Shown here piece by piece: positions 49,054 through 62,215 of a stretch of DNA of 64,000 bases. Position 1 is the first letter of the stretch, and each line of letters begins with the position of its first letter. The position numbers and the translations under genes were made by a program. Source of the DNA: Agelaius tricolor (taxonomy: Eukaryota; Chordata; Aves; Passeriformes; Icteridae); NCBI GenBank assembly GCA_023055355.1, contig JALJCS010000002.1, positions 89,925,001 to 89,989,000 on the forward strand, in the 5' to 3' direction. The notes under the pieces were generated by a model, which had not been told where the DNA came from, ran no database searches, and saw only the letters and a program-made list of their open reading frames with translations.

Positions 49054-51539
49054 CCACTAAAAATTAGGAAAGACCTTACAGGTAAATTTTATTTTTAAAA
49101 TCAAGGAAAAATAATTTAAATTTTCCAGGAAGAAATGAAAGGACCTTGCAAGATTTGCTGTGAAAGATCATTTGCCCTGCAATTTGGGACTGGGTCACTA
49201 AATCATCAGATTGGGTCCCTTTTCTCATCTGTGCAAAAAGTACAGTAATTTGAAGGACCAGTTTGCATGTAAATAGGAATATAGATCTGCTTCTTGTACA
49301 GAATTAGGGCAGCAACAGCCCTAGGCTTCTCAGGTTGACCAAAGCTGGTTAGGAAGCAGATGATTAATTGTGGCAGGTTTTGTGTACTTGTCTCTTCACA
49401 TAAGGATGAGAGGGTAGGCAAATTTTCTGCCACTTTCTGATATTTATGCTGCATTCCAGCAGGGATTCACATCATTCCAAAGCTTCCTTCCTTATCAGTG
49501 AGACATGAAAAGAGAAATGACCCCTACCTGGACTAACCCATTCCAAATGTCAGGAGAGACAAATCAGTGACTGTGGTTTTAGAGGTGCCAGAGTTTGAGC
49601 CAGCTCAGCTATGCCTGTCTGCAGGCCTGTGCTTTGAGCCAGAAGCCACTGCAGAAGAAAGGAAATACATCTGGAACAAAGCTTTTTTTTGACCAGGAGA
49701 TGAAGATGGGCTTCAACTAACTGCATTTTAAATAAGGCATTTACAGCTAAGCTTGTTCCTTGTTCCTTATTCTTTTCAGCAGAGATATTAAGTTTCTCAA
49801 TGAGTGATTTGGTCCTATTTTAACCAAGTACTTTATTTGAAGCTGTATTGCACCAAGAAGGAAATGCTTCTCTCCTTTGACTGGAAAAGGAGCTGAGATA
49901 TTTAGTTTGCCTGTGAACATTGTGCAGGACTAACCAAACCTTAAGTCCCCAATTCATTTTTATGCAGTAACAGCTGATAATAAGATCTTAATATCTGGCC
50001 ACAAACACACCAAAAACCAGGCTGCAGAATTCAATACAGAGAGCTCTGGAAATGAGAATTATGAAGTCAACCTGAGAAAGAACAGGCAAAGGAAATGGAC
50101 ATATGAAAGAGGCATTCTGCATCCTAAGTTATATCCCAGGACAGGTCAGAGCAAAGGGAAGAGTGTCACACAGGGTGCTCACACAAGTATAGTTTAGAAA
50201 GCAGTTGGAGTCATTAGTTAATGAAGACCCTATACAAGCTGATGTTCACAATTTAGTCATGTTCCTGGGAATGTTCCTCCTGTGACAGGATTGGTAGAAG
50301 GCAATAAAAATTATGGTGTTCAGATCTCTGATCTTATTTCAAAGGCGTCAGACTTCTGCTGGGTCTCAGTGTCAGATAAATCTCCTATTTTGGTGCCAGT
50401 CTGGGACACACTAGTTTTTTATTTGGTTTTGACTGCTTTTAAAAGTTTGTCATAATTTTACTCTTGGAAATGTACATAGTTCATGTTTTTGCCTTTATGA
50501 TTTTCTGTACTCCAAGCCTAAAATCATTAGGGCTTCCTTGGTATATTTTGCTTTAAGTGAAACCATTTTGGTTCCCTGTTTCTCCTCCCCTCAAAATTGT
50601 AACTGCTAATTTAGTCTTTCTGGGATATAGAGACTGGTCAAGCAAAGTGATTTCCTTTACCATGACCCTGTTAAGATGGAGGGAGTTACAAAAAATATGA
50701 GGGATTCAAATTAATCTTGATGAATTGTGTGGGTAACTTAAATATTTGTTACTCCTTCCAGAAAAAAAAACAAAAACAAACCAGAAAGGAGAATGTGTGT
50801 GTCAGAAGGGTGAAATGAGAAAAAAACCCTCACATATTAAAGCTTTGAAGTGTATCAAGCATTGAGTAAGGATTTCAATTTAGCAACACCCTTCATTTGT
50901 TTAGCTGGTAGAGTAATTTTGTGAGGAAAAATAATAAAGGGAGAGAAACTACTAAATAATTTTAAAAAATTATTCCACATAGTAATATTTACTCTTTCTG
51001 GGGAGAAGCCACCTTCTCAATAACCCATTCTTTTTACTTATTGGAACTAATTTCCCTGTTTTCCCTCTCCCCCGGTGTATTTGATGGTAGTACAGAGCAC
51101 ATAAAGTACCTTATTTATTAGTTATGAATTAGCTGAGAATGTCTGAAGGTTTTGATACCATTGTTATTAAAGTCTAATGCTATTTTGCTGAAGACAAAAC
51201 AGGAATAACTTATGAAAGTGGGGAATGAGAGGAACAGGGGAGTAGCAATTGTTCTTCCTGCTGATGATACTTGCTTGTAAACCTCACTGATAAGAATAAA
51301 TAGACATGCACACAGTTTTATTATGTACTATAGAAACTAATAAACTCTTGCTGCTAACTGGATGTTTAAAAAGCTTTTAGCTGGGCTGGTGGCTTTGTGT
51401 TTTGTGGGTGTTTTTTTCACATACCACTTTCTTTCAATATTTCTCTGACCATGGGTTTACATCAGAACAGTAAATGAAACAGTCATCTTTTTAAAAAGAA
51501 ATGTAAGAAGCAACTAGAAAAAAGCAGACAAAAAAAATC
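49054..51539. other. Gene-free stretch
   Basis: I see no supported gene, RNA gene or recognised mobile element here. Confidence 0.5.
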
Positions 51540-52218
51540 ATTAAAGGAGAGAATCAGGCATGTTCAGGGTTTCCCCACTGCTGGCAGTATTCAGAATTTA
51601 CCCAGAAGTAGCAGAGAGACCATTGACAGTGACCAGTGACAGATGACAAGGTTAAAGACTCACCTCCACTGGCACAGAGAGTCAGAGACATAAAGGCAGG
51701 CTGGGGAGCCCCAGCCTTAGACATGAGTCCCAGTTTCTTCCAGGACTGCTCCAAGCCCCTCCCAGTGGGACAGTGGAGCAGTTATCCCTGTGACCTCAGA
51801 GACAAAGGGAGTCAGCACCTGGGATATGGGATCCCTGATGTGCAATAGAGGGGCACTGACATGGAGATGGTCTGGCTTCAAGAGAGGCTCAGCCTTTGAG
51901 CTGGCTAATCAAGGGACCTTTTGGACATTCTAGTCAGTTACTGAGGTGTCCAAAATGCCTAGAGACCAACCAAGGGACCCTTCTGCACGTGTGTGTCTCT
52001 GTGTGAGAGGGTTCTGGGTCCAAGAGCCAGCTTCTGAGTAGAATGTGTGTCTAAGGGGGACAGCAGGGCCCCACATTGTGCATGCGTTGGTGTGAGCAAG
52101 TGGGTCTGTGACCCCTAAATTGGAGTGAAAATCTTACTGTTTAAATGGATTAATGGTTGGAATTGTTGTTCATGGAGCTCTTTTCAAGCCTAAATGATTC
52201 TCTGATTCTATGATCTTA
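51540..52218 (+). mobile_element. Unclassified GC-richer block with CR1-like 3' tail
   Basis: A block of about 680 bp that is visibly richer in G and C than its flanks. It ends in TTTTCAAGCCTAAATGATTC and TCTGATTCTATGATCTTATG, the kind of terminal repeat seen at CR1-mobilised 3' ends in sense orientation. The body does not match the CR1 3' region that I recognise. It could be a different CR1 subfamily, a SINE or chimera carrying a CR1 tail, or unrelated DNA next to a short tail. Confidence 0.4.
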
Positions 52219-53858
52219 TGTCATCCAAGTGTTGGCAGCTTTGAGGTCTCAAGATGCAGAGACAGAAACTGGGCAGGACTAAGCACCTGAGATCCATTAC
52301 TGAAGGCAATACATATATATGTATCTATTTTTTTCTTAATTTTTATTTTGTTTTGTATTGGGTTTTTTTGGTTTTTTTTGGTAAAGGGATGAGGTTGAAC
52401 ATTCTTGCTTTACAGCTGCAGGAACACACACCTGGTTGTACCAAGTAGCCAGAGAGAAATTTTGTCAATTGCCATAGTTCATAGAGTTTCAGGACTGTAG
52501 AAGTCTCAGGTGCACCAAGAGGCAAGAGCCCACCCTAAGCAGCAACAACTCTTCTGCTTTGCAACTGTTCCCTGGCTCCAGAGAAATTCTAACCCAAGCT
52601 GTGGAGTAAATCTGGGAACCACTGCCTGACAGGGAGGTGAATTGCCACTGAATTTCTTCTGTGTATGAGTTGACGGCTTTTCCTAAAGTCTGATTTCTAC
52701 AAAACAAGGCTATTAATAATTAAGGAGTGAGTAAAAGCTCATGTCACTCCTCTGCTATTTGGTATTGGCATTTGATGACAGCCACATTTCTAAATGTGAT
52801 TTAGATGCTGGACTTTCCATAAAACAAAATAAAGTATGTCTGTCTAACTGAATTTGAGCAGTCATCTACTTTCAACTGTTCCTGATCATTCCCCATGAAA
52901 TGTTTACTCCTGAGACAGCCTTCCCATCTATTCCCACATTTTTAATTTCATATGGGTGACAAGTGTCAAGTTTAATTCCCCATGATTCCTTTCTTTTTTG
53001 TTTCCTATTATTCTATGTATTTATAGCTAATTATCTAGAAATAATTATTTTGTTAACTGATTGATTCTAGGTTTTGGCATGCAAAATCTGGCCCACTGCA
53101 GCCACTCCAAATTCTTGGAGTTTCCCCAGTAGAAGCTATAAAGATGTTCAAGGTATTTCAGTAGGAGACTATTTGGACTGTTTATCTCACAGAGTTTGCT
53201 TTTTCAACATCCCTACATAAGAATTCACTTAGGCTTCTGCTTTCCAAAGTCAGACACTGATGCTTGTTAATCAAGTGCCAAGAGTAGGAACAAGTTCAGC
53301 ACATGGCATCTGTGATTTACTTGTGACTGATGCTGAGACATGAAAGAATAACTGGAAGTACAGAGAGAGAGAGGAATGCAATTTGTCCTTTCTGAAATCA
53401 AGGACAAGACATGAAGCTTCATTTTCAATGCAAAATATGAGAGCAATCTTAGGAACCCACACTACTTTTGTCCCAGAGGACTACCAAAAAAGATGTTCTT
53501 TCTCACTTTTTCTCTCCCTTCTCTGACCTGATCAATCCCAAGTACTTTTCCATAAAGTCAAGCAAATTCAACAGGAATTTAACTTTTTCCTTGGCCTTAA
53601 TGGGCTCCTTATTGGAGAACATGTTGCAATGAGGAAAAACTGTGTTTGAAATTATTCAGGCACAAGGGGTTTTGTTAGGGGTAGCCTCTTAAAAGAAGTT
53701 GCTCTGCTTGCACTTCAAAACAAACAGCAAATGCTGCTGTACTTTCTTAGCAGCTGAACAAGCTTTTCTTTACACTTTCCTGATCAGACTTCTTTGAGGT
53801 GATGTATCCTGACTCCAGATCCTGGTTTAGCTCAGGTGATAAACTCTGGGTTTTAAAC
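52219..53858. other. Gene-free stretch
   Basis: No supported gene. A T/G-rich tract (52327-52382) follows the tail of the preceding element by about 110 bp. Confidence 0.5.
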
Positions 53859-54033
53859 ATTGGAATGGGCTGCCCAGGGAGGTGGTGGAGTCACCACCCC
53901 TGGAGCTGTTCTAGAAAAGACTGGATGTGCACTTAGTGCCATGTTCTTGTTAATAAGGTGGTGATCAGTCAAAGGTTGGACTCAGGGATCCCAGATGTTT
54001 TTCCCAACCTGATTGATTGATTCTGTGATTCTG
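53859..54033 (+). mobile_element. CR1 3' end fragment
   Basis: Sense CR1 end: TGGAATGGGCTGCCCAGGGA, GGTGGTGGAGTCACC, CCTGGAGCTGTTC, GACTGGATGTGCACTTAGTG, CCAACCTGATTGATTGATTC and a terminal TGATTCTG repeat ending near 54033. A complete 3' end with a heavy 5' truncation. Confidence 0.9.
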
Positions 54034-54094
54034 GTAGAATCTCAGATGTCTCTGAGCTGGAGATTTTGGTCTGTCCATTGTTAAGCTGTACAGA

Positions 54095-54668
54095 CAGAGG
54101 GGACATATCTGCAGCAAATCTGGGGTTGACACCAAGATGAGAGAAGTTGTCACTGACCTGAGGGGCAGGGCCTGCCTCTCCTGTTCAGAGGATCTCAACA
54201 AGCTTGAGAGATGAGCTGACAGAAAACTCATGGAGTTCAGCAGCACCAAATGCAGGAGCTTGCTCTTGGGACAAAGGGAAGTGTCTGAATTTAACTGCTC
54301 CCAGAAGAAGAGACATGATAACAAACTGGATATGCATATTTAGAGCAAGAAGCTCTTATGAGTAGGGTTTGGGGCAAAATGGGTACCAGGAGATGTTGAA
54401 TTGGTTTAGGCTGGAAAAGCTTCCTCTAGTGGCATTTAACTGTTCTCTGCAACCACTAATTGAGCCAGACTTTGCTCAAAACTATACAATAAAAGGACAA
54501 AAGGCAAGAGTTAAAGACATAAAAGGGGAATTTCCAAGAGAATCAAGTAAAAAATCCTTTGCAAGGGGAGCAGTTATCAACAGAACAGGCTCTCCAGAGG
54601 GGTTGTGCGGACTCTCCTTGAAGCTGTTCAAAACCCAGCATTTCACAGACATGAGCAACATGATCTAG
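54095..54668 (+). mobile_element. CR1 fragment with internal deletion
   Basis: Sense CR1 from the RT C-terminal region (GGACATATCTGCAGCAAATC, GAGGATCTCAACAAGCTTG, GAGCTGACAGAAAACTCATG, GAGTTCAGCAGCACCAAATG) to the pre-3' end (GGGGAGCAGTTATCAACAGA, ACTCTCCTTGAAGCTGTTC, GACATGAGCAACATGATCTA). The middle is poorly matched and likely deleted or scrambled. It directly follows another CR1 3' end. The open frames over it are not genes. Confidence 0.78.
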
Positions 54669-57318
54669 CTTTAAATATATACAATCATAGAGCAAGTGGA
54701 ACCTTTAGAGGGTTTTCATTACTCTTTTTTCCGTCATTTCTGTATCTATATATAAAACTTAGTGTAGAAATCTGAATTTCCTTGTAGTCCAGATAACAGC
54801 TAAGTAAAAGTCTTGTGGATCATAATGCTGTTATTTTACTAATGCAGTCCTACCTTAAATCCAGATCCTATGACTCTCAGGTCACTTTTCCACCTAGCCT
54901 GGTTCTAAAAATTGCATATCACATCAGCAGACTCACTGAGGAGCAACCTAAATAAATGAATACCAATATGCTTCTACATATTGTGCTCTGTAGGCTTCCT
55001 CTCTTGTAGATCTTGTCAGCTTCATTGTATCAGATGCCAAATAAGCAGTTTAGATTCTCAGAATTTTTCCTTTTCCTTTCTCCCTCAAAAGAAACGTGAT
55101 GTGATAAAAATTCAATGTTCTTTTAGCAGCAAGGAAAAATTTTGCAGCAAGAAAAACTGAGGGTTTATTTTGGGTCTTGACAGGTACATGAAGAAGAAGA
55201 AAGTTTTGAAACAATTTTCAAGGATAATTCAGTTCCAGAATTCAATTTGGGATCACAATCTGTTGTCTGAGGTTAGTATTTATTCCTTAAGGTATTTCAA
55301 TTTGCTGCTGAAGTAAACGCTAAAACATGGTACATCTGTCACAATGCCTAAGCTTTATTGTCCATGTTGCTAACCATGACACCCATGCCCAAAGGGCTTG
55401 AACCTGTAAGTTCATGTTCAACAAGGACAGTAGGTGGGAGGGGAAATGATACATGAATAGAAGTAAGATCAAACACTAGATGCATTTCTCTGCACAGACT
55501 GGAAGTAAAATGCCAGCCTTGCACTAAAATGCCTTCTAGTTTTCAAGAATGGGAAAGAAGAAAGGATTATTGTTCACAAAAAATGTGAGATCTGACAAAT
55601 TAGTGTGCCACATCCACAGCCAGTTAATGCTGATTTAGACTAGGCATTCTGGATGGGGTGCTGAAATGTAAAACAGCTCAGTAACGAGTAATTTCCTCAT
55701 GTTAACCCTCTTGCAGCCCTTTGGGAATCAATTGGTAGCTGCACAACCCAGGTTGCTTCCCAAACTCTGTCCTGCATTTTTACCTCATGCTTTCACATCA
55801 CAACTGGCATCTGCCCAGGATGAAGGATCAGCTTGCTAAATCCATGGTGTATGTTTTTGTGCACATGCTAAAAAAATCCCTTCCTTATCTTCTGGATTGA
55901 TTGGGACATTCAGAACTTCATTTGTTAAAGACAAAGCAAAAAAATGCAAATGTTAGATGGCTGCAATAGTAGGGAGCACTTTAAGGATTTAGAAAATTCA
56001 GTTCTGTTTTTTATGCAGTTTTTTGATTTTGTTCATCACATTGTAGATGTTTCAGGGGTTGAAACAAGGGAACAAGTGTTATTCCCTTTATGGTTTCAGT
56101 GAATTTCATAGAAAGTTGAGCTGGCCCACGGGTGACTTTGGCACATGCTCTTTAAGTTTCTTTCAACTCTTGTCATCAATTATATTTGACTCCAGCTTCA
56201 AGCAAGCCTTTCAATAACTTAGTGATCTGTAACAAGGCATGCATAGAACTCTTCCTGGCAGGGCCAGTTTTTCAGACTCATGTACTTTAAGTTAGTGACC
56301 ACAGGAATACTACATATCAATTATATCAATATACATGTATATCAATTATATCAATTAAGAAAATGTTTCCAGGGACCTCCTAGGGAACTCTACTTTTTTC
56401 CATGAGAAAGTCTGAGCCCCTCATTTAAGCACTTGTCTTGTTGTAGGCAGCCAATTATATACATTATAATTCTACTCCAAGTGATAAAAAGATTCCTAGG
56501 TGAGGTTGCACAAGAAAGAAATCATAAAAGCAATCTTGGAATAATTTTAAAAATCTTTATGTCAAGAAGAAGAGATGGATCTTGAGACTGGATATGAGCA
56601 CAATTGATTAGCCATGGAAACCATACTGCTTAATAGTTCTGTATCTGTTTTATGGAATTTGATGGTTTGCGTCAGAACTCACTGAAACAGAAGCCTAGAA
56701 AAATAAAATTTTCTAAGACTATACAGTAACCTGAGGCCCTTCCAGATCAAACTCCCCAAAGTGAATTAGCAACAATATTTTAAGAGCATTTTTTTATACA
56801 GCAAGATGTATTATTCCGCCCTAGTGCTTCAGTGGGTTGGAGGAAATAGCCAAAGGCTCTCATTTGATTGTGATATGTCAATAGAAATTCCAGTTTTTTC
56901 ACCCCTCTGTTGAAGAAGCTTTCTTAGTGGTGATAGAAAATCAATGTCCTTCCTGGAAGGCAGGATTTAATTTCACAACTTTGAAAAATAAAACAAAACA
57001 AAAAGCATATTTATGAGGGAAGAAGATCTTCCCAATCACACATCTTCAGGCTTCCCATGGTTGGGCTTCCTACAACTTAATTTTACAACACATTCTAAGC
57101 TAGAGATATATCTGTCTTTTCTCACATCTGGAGTGTTTTCTGCTGCTATTCTGCTGCTTCCTTCCATCTGGGAAACACCAGTGGAGTAAAAAGGCATGGA
57201 TCAATATGTGGAGGAGAGAAAATGTAAGGAAAAAGGGATTACAAGGGAAAGGGAAGATAGGAAGGACAGAGTGACGAAGTGGCGGAAGGAAGTGACGGAA
57301 GGAAGTGGCAGAAGTGGT
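54669..57318. other. Gene-free AT-rich stretch
   Basis: No supported gene. A 17-bp direct repeat (ATATCAATTATATCAAT) occurs at about 56314-56330 and 56339-56355. An exon-like short frame at 55184-55270 is discussed among rejected items. Confidence 0.5.
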
Positions 57319-57388
57319 GGAAGGAAGGAAGGAAGGAAGGAAGGAAGGAAGGAAGGAAGGAAGGAAGGAAGGAAGGAAGGAAGGAAGG
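57319..57388. repeat. (GGAA)17 microsatellite
   Basis: Seventy bases of perfect GGAA repeat, preceded by degenerate GGAAGTGRC units (57283-57318). Overlapping open frames encoding EGRK repeats are products of the array. Confidence 0.98.
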
Positions 57389-60300
57389 CTTACCTCTTTC
57401 TTAGCTGAGTTTCTTCCCTTCTTTTTGCAACTTGGGGAAGGAGGCTGTGCCAGTGACCTCAGCCTAGTTCATGGGTCCATGCTGCAGTCAATCCTCATCT
57501 CTCAGGGCATGCCCCTGAACACAAAAGGTACAAAGAGATGAGGCAGTTTGGGAAAATTTGGGACATTTTCCACTTTTAGCAGTACCACAAAGAGAAATGA
57601 CAAAGCCTTTATCCCCCTGTGTCCTTTCAGGAGGGTGGCTGAAACAAATCCCCAAGAGCAAGTACAGAGGGTTTTTTTAAAAAAGAAACAACCTTCTTTC
57701 AGTTCTTTCTATCACAGCATTTTTTTTTTAAAGCAATACCAAGCCTAAAAAGAAATTTGGTTTCCACTCAATGCATTAGTTTTGACTTCTTGATATTTTC
57801 ATTTTCTTTTTATAGTCTAAAGCCTTGCATGCTCTTAAAAGTTCTTCTCTTCAATGGTTCAAAGACAAATCCTTCCCTTTTGGGTCTGATTGATATTTGG
57901 GGTTCTCATTTCTCTTGAAGAGTTTGTATAAATTCCTCAAGAATATTTAGCAAGGATTTTTATGTCTTTGGGACGTGGGAATGATGTCTTTAGCATCAAT
58001 TCTTTGATTTGCAAAACACCCTCATTTTATATCCCATACCTTCTTGAGGCATAGAAAGAATGAATTGAGGAATGCGACTTTTTTTTCCTATGTAAACCTT
58101 AATGTCTTCTGTGTTGAAATACCTAGGAAAATTACATTGCTATTTCACCAGCAGCTAAAAAAACACAATTTGTGTAAGCTTGGTGATGTACTCCAGCAGC
58201 AGGGTAAATGAAAATGAGTCCCTTGTCTATATAAAATTTCCTTCAGGATAGTAAGAAAAAAGGCAGATATAGAGATTGCCCATAGTCAGTAAGGGAGCTG
58301 GAAGAAAGCAAGACAAGTAAGTTCAGTACTGACAGTCTTCTGTTTCTCAAATGAACGTTTTGAAAACTGGGTTATGCAGTACTTTGGGACTGCTTTCTCT
58401 CTTTTTGTCTATTCCTTTTCAAAAGAGCTTGACACCTTTTTGGGAGTATTGTATTCCCATATAATGCTTTAGATTGTTCCAAAAAAGAGAGATTTTTAAA
58501 AAAGTGTTTTAGCAACACATATGAAATAAGCTCTACCTATGAGGGTGAATCCATTTTTAATCAGAACTCAACAGTAAATTCCATTTGATATTACCATAAA
58601 TCCATAATATTGTGCATTTTCTTACTACCACTGCTAATCCTACCACTAACCCCTGTAATTCAGAGTGTTCACCTCAATAAGTAAAACATTTTTGTCACCG
58701 CTCTTTTTTTCTTTTTGACAGCAAATGAGTATAAATTTTGGGATCCTACCCACTGCTGATGGAGACCACAGTCAATTTTTCTTGGTGACTGTCATAAATT
58801 AGGCATTTATGAATGACAGGCTTAAGATTCTTGGCTTCTAAATTTCAAAAAAAGACACCAGACCTTACAACACTGTGGTATAAGTTCCCATAGGTCACCT
58901 GGTTTGTTATTTGAAGCTGTTGCTGTTATCACTGTACTCAGAAAATGTTTTATGTTTAGCTAACTCATGATTTTCAAAATGGCATCCCTGATGTTGTGTT
59001 TTTGATATTGAATAAGCCTTTTAAGAACATTTGATTTCCAGGGGAGAAACCCTTATTCTTCATTCTTAAAGGCTGCATGACCCTTACAGTTTTCCTCAGA
59101 CATCTGATTTTTCATTAGGCTGTAAAAAACAGGTTATACTGGTCAAATTTTGTTCTTATCCTTATTACACCTTTTTTTTTTTTTTTTTTGGTTTTCCAGT
59201 AGTTTTATTTTACTTCAGATCTTGAATTTTGCTGTTGAATAACTTACTACCAAGTTTGATCTTTACACAGTCATGCTAACATGAAATTCAGGATGACCTG
59301 GCTGTTGGCTTAACAAAATGTCAGATGGATATTCTTAGTCTTTTTAATAGACACACTGTGATTTTTATGATGATATTGTCAGTTAAAATACCATGTAGGG
59401 TTAAGTGAAATGTCTATGCATACCACATTGAAGTGCATACCTTTACCAGTAAGGTAAGGTATTGCTGCCAGGGCTGGTCTTGGTGCAAGAAAGGAGAAAT
59501 AATTTGCTTGCTTGTATTTGTGCTTTATGGTAAGGATAAAATATCTGAGAACTAGCCTATACTGCCCCTTGATTGCAAACTTTCAGTTTCACCAGCATCT
59601 CTTGATAAATTGTTCTATAGAACTCTCAATTTTCATTAAAGTTCTTCATTATAAATTCATCTTACCTCTCAGTTATACTCCCAAGTATTTCCTTGGCATA
59701 AGCTATCCCCTTCATAATTTTGGACCATCTTCTGCTCTGAACACATTTTAAATATGAATTCTTGATCACTAAATCTTAGTTGGCTATCAACTTCCATTCC
59801 AGTGGATTCATCTTCATCAATTATAGTGGTAAAAAAGTGAGAAATAATCATTAAGATTTTTTTAGTGACACAGAGGAGGAAGGATGAGATTGACTCACTC
59901 AAGACTATTCAGAAACACAGGGTCTGTGCTATTTGTTGGAGACAGAATAGCACAGATCCTCTCAATTCCAAATTAGTGTCTTCAACACAAGACCATCCTG
60001 TCAAACACGTGCTGCTGACCCTACATGTCTGAGGTCCCCATCTGTTTTCATGCTTAAACAGATGGTAAATTGAACTTTTTTCATGTGAAACTTTATTCCC
60101 CAGGTGCTATAGCTTCAAAAATTATATTTAAAAAAAATCATAGTAATTGGAAGAAGATGTCAGGGTATAACAAACTCTCACATTGTAAATTCCACTATGA
60201 GATGAATTTTTGTTTACTAGTGACTTGGTCTATTATCCCAAAATGGTATGGAAAATTTTAATTACTGATTTTAAAGACAGAGCAAACATTTAGCTATTCA

Positions 60301-62169
60301 CTAATATTTTATTTCATACAAATTCATGAAAGGTCTGACTGCAGTTAAATGAGGTGTACATGATAATATGCACAGTGATTCAGTTGATGCTAATATATTA
60401 GTAAACAGATATTTGTGTTAACATCATTAATGTTTGAAGGTTTGCATAGGGAGCAGATGACATCTTCTTTTTGCAGGTTAAAATATCCAGTGTATTTCAG
60501 TATTTTTGTCAGTCAGCAAGAAGGATGAGGGTTTAATGGGAGTTTTGTGGAACACATGGGACTGAAGGAATCAGTTTTCTTGAAGCCTTCTTGCTAAGGC
60601 TTGAGATCCTCACAAACCAACCTGAGTGACCACAGGATAACACTAGACATAAAAATAAAGGGAGATGTACTGGAAGGTTCTAGACACATATAGCCAGGTA
60701 GGTTCTGGTAAAAACATTTGATAAAAACATACCTGTCCAAACAAATGTGTATTTTTGTTTTCATATTAGATTTACAGAGTTGCATTAAAGAGAGGTGGTG
60801 AACATCTCCATGGGTGGGATCTCTGCTGCTCATTAGGGCTGCTCACCTGGGTTCTCCATGAGAGTGGAGTTCCTAAAAGCTGAAGGAACAGCAGATTTAT
60901 TCACTATCTATATTTCTTTGCCTAATTCATATAATATTGTCAGTACTGTTGTTATTCCAGGAGTTTTGTTACAATACTGAATGGTTTGGGTCCTTTCCTT
61001 GGGATCTGGAACCCTGCATCCTTCCTGGAACAGAACACCAGGCTGAGGAGAGCCAGTAATTTTGCACAATATCTATAAATTGAAATTCACATTTTACCTG
61101 CTTTGCTTTTTGTAAGAAAAGTGTAAGTGTACTGCAGAAATGGACCATGTTAGGATCTGTGTTTGACATCTTGCCCAATGGTAACATCTTAATTCACCAG
61201 AAAGTGCTGCAGGCTCACTGTTTCAGTTCTTTGCTCTGCAGTACCATGTACACTCAAATGCATCATTTTATGTATGAGCTGGGTTTCCTAGCAGATCATC
61301 ACTGCACAATGGAAAGAGACTGCAGTGTGAGGAACAGCTGTAGTGAAAACATTCCAGTTATCCTGTTGGCCATCAAATTCGAATTTTGAAACACCAGATG
61401 ATGCAGTACATGATCTTACAAAATGTGGGGAAAATTGCTTTAGCTTGGACAGATGTATTTTATGTAGTGACTAAATTAGTCAGTTTTAGGACAGTTTTAG
61501 CTTGTGGCAAGCTACAAGCATCAGTGAGAGTTTTCAGTCTAGAAAAGCATATAACTTTCACTTTTATGAAAGAGAAAATGATGCTGTTGTTTACAAAGTC
61601 TCAAGTCTAGTGTGACTAATTTAGCATTTAACTTATGCATGGATAAGCCTCAGACATAGTGTTCTAAATATGTGTGGTTGAGAGGGAAGGGACGGTGGTG
61701 TTAAGAATGGAGAAAATTGGTGGGAAATGAACCAGTACCCCTGGATGAAATATTTTCATCTCCTAACTAGTCAGTGGAGAGCAATACAGTGTCTCTGACA
61801 ACCTGCTCAGAACCATCTAGTTGGACAAAATTAGCTCCCTGAACTAAAAAGGCTGGTGGCTGTAGCTGGAGGTTTACCAGCCTGCAGAGGATTTAAACAA
61901 ACTGTGGCGAACTCAAGAATGTCACAGTGTGAATTGCACAATCAGCAGGTCAATATAGAGATATGGCTGTAAAATAACAGAGGAAGTAAAAAGTAGCATG
62001 GTGGGGAAAACAAAAACAAAACCAATAAAAAAAAATAAAGAAAGCAAAAGAGCAGAATAAAAAGAAATACTTCATCAAAATATGTGTATCAATTTTTTAA
62101 CCCTCAGGCAATGTAAGGAACTGTTATCTGTGGCATTTTGTTTATTGAAGACATTGCAGAAATGTACAA
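57389..62169. other. Gene-free AT-rich stretch
   Basis: No supported gene. Contains a long T run near 59171-59189. Nothing else recognised. Confidence 0.5.
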
Positions 62170-62215
62170 TAATTTAAATATATATACATATATTATATAT
62201 ATGTACATATATTGC
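62170..62215. repeat. TA-rich near-palindrome
   Basis: AATTTAAATATATATACATA, then TATTATATATATGTACATATAT: alternating A/T with ACAT/ATGT symmetry. Likely a degenerate (TA)n with cruciform potential. Confidence 0.65.

Noticed and set aside
53965..54668. Open frames of 119 (minus) and 99 (plus) codons
   Set aside because: Both fall in CR1 remnants; the frames do not preserve RT motifs in order.
55184..55270. Possible terminal exon reading VHEEEESFETIF and ending NLGSQSVV-stop after a GACAG acceptor
   Set aside because: Only 28 codons, a weak pyrimidine tract and no identifiable upstream exon. A random frame this short stays open often.
57196..57541. Open frames encoding EGRK or KEGR repeats
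   Set aside because: Direct translation of the GGAA microsatellite. No gene context.
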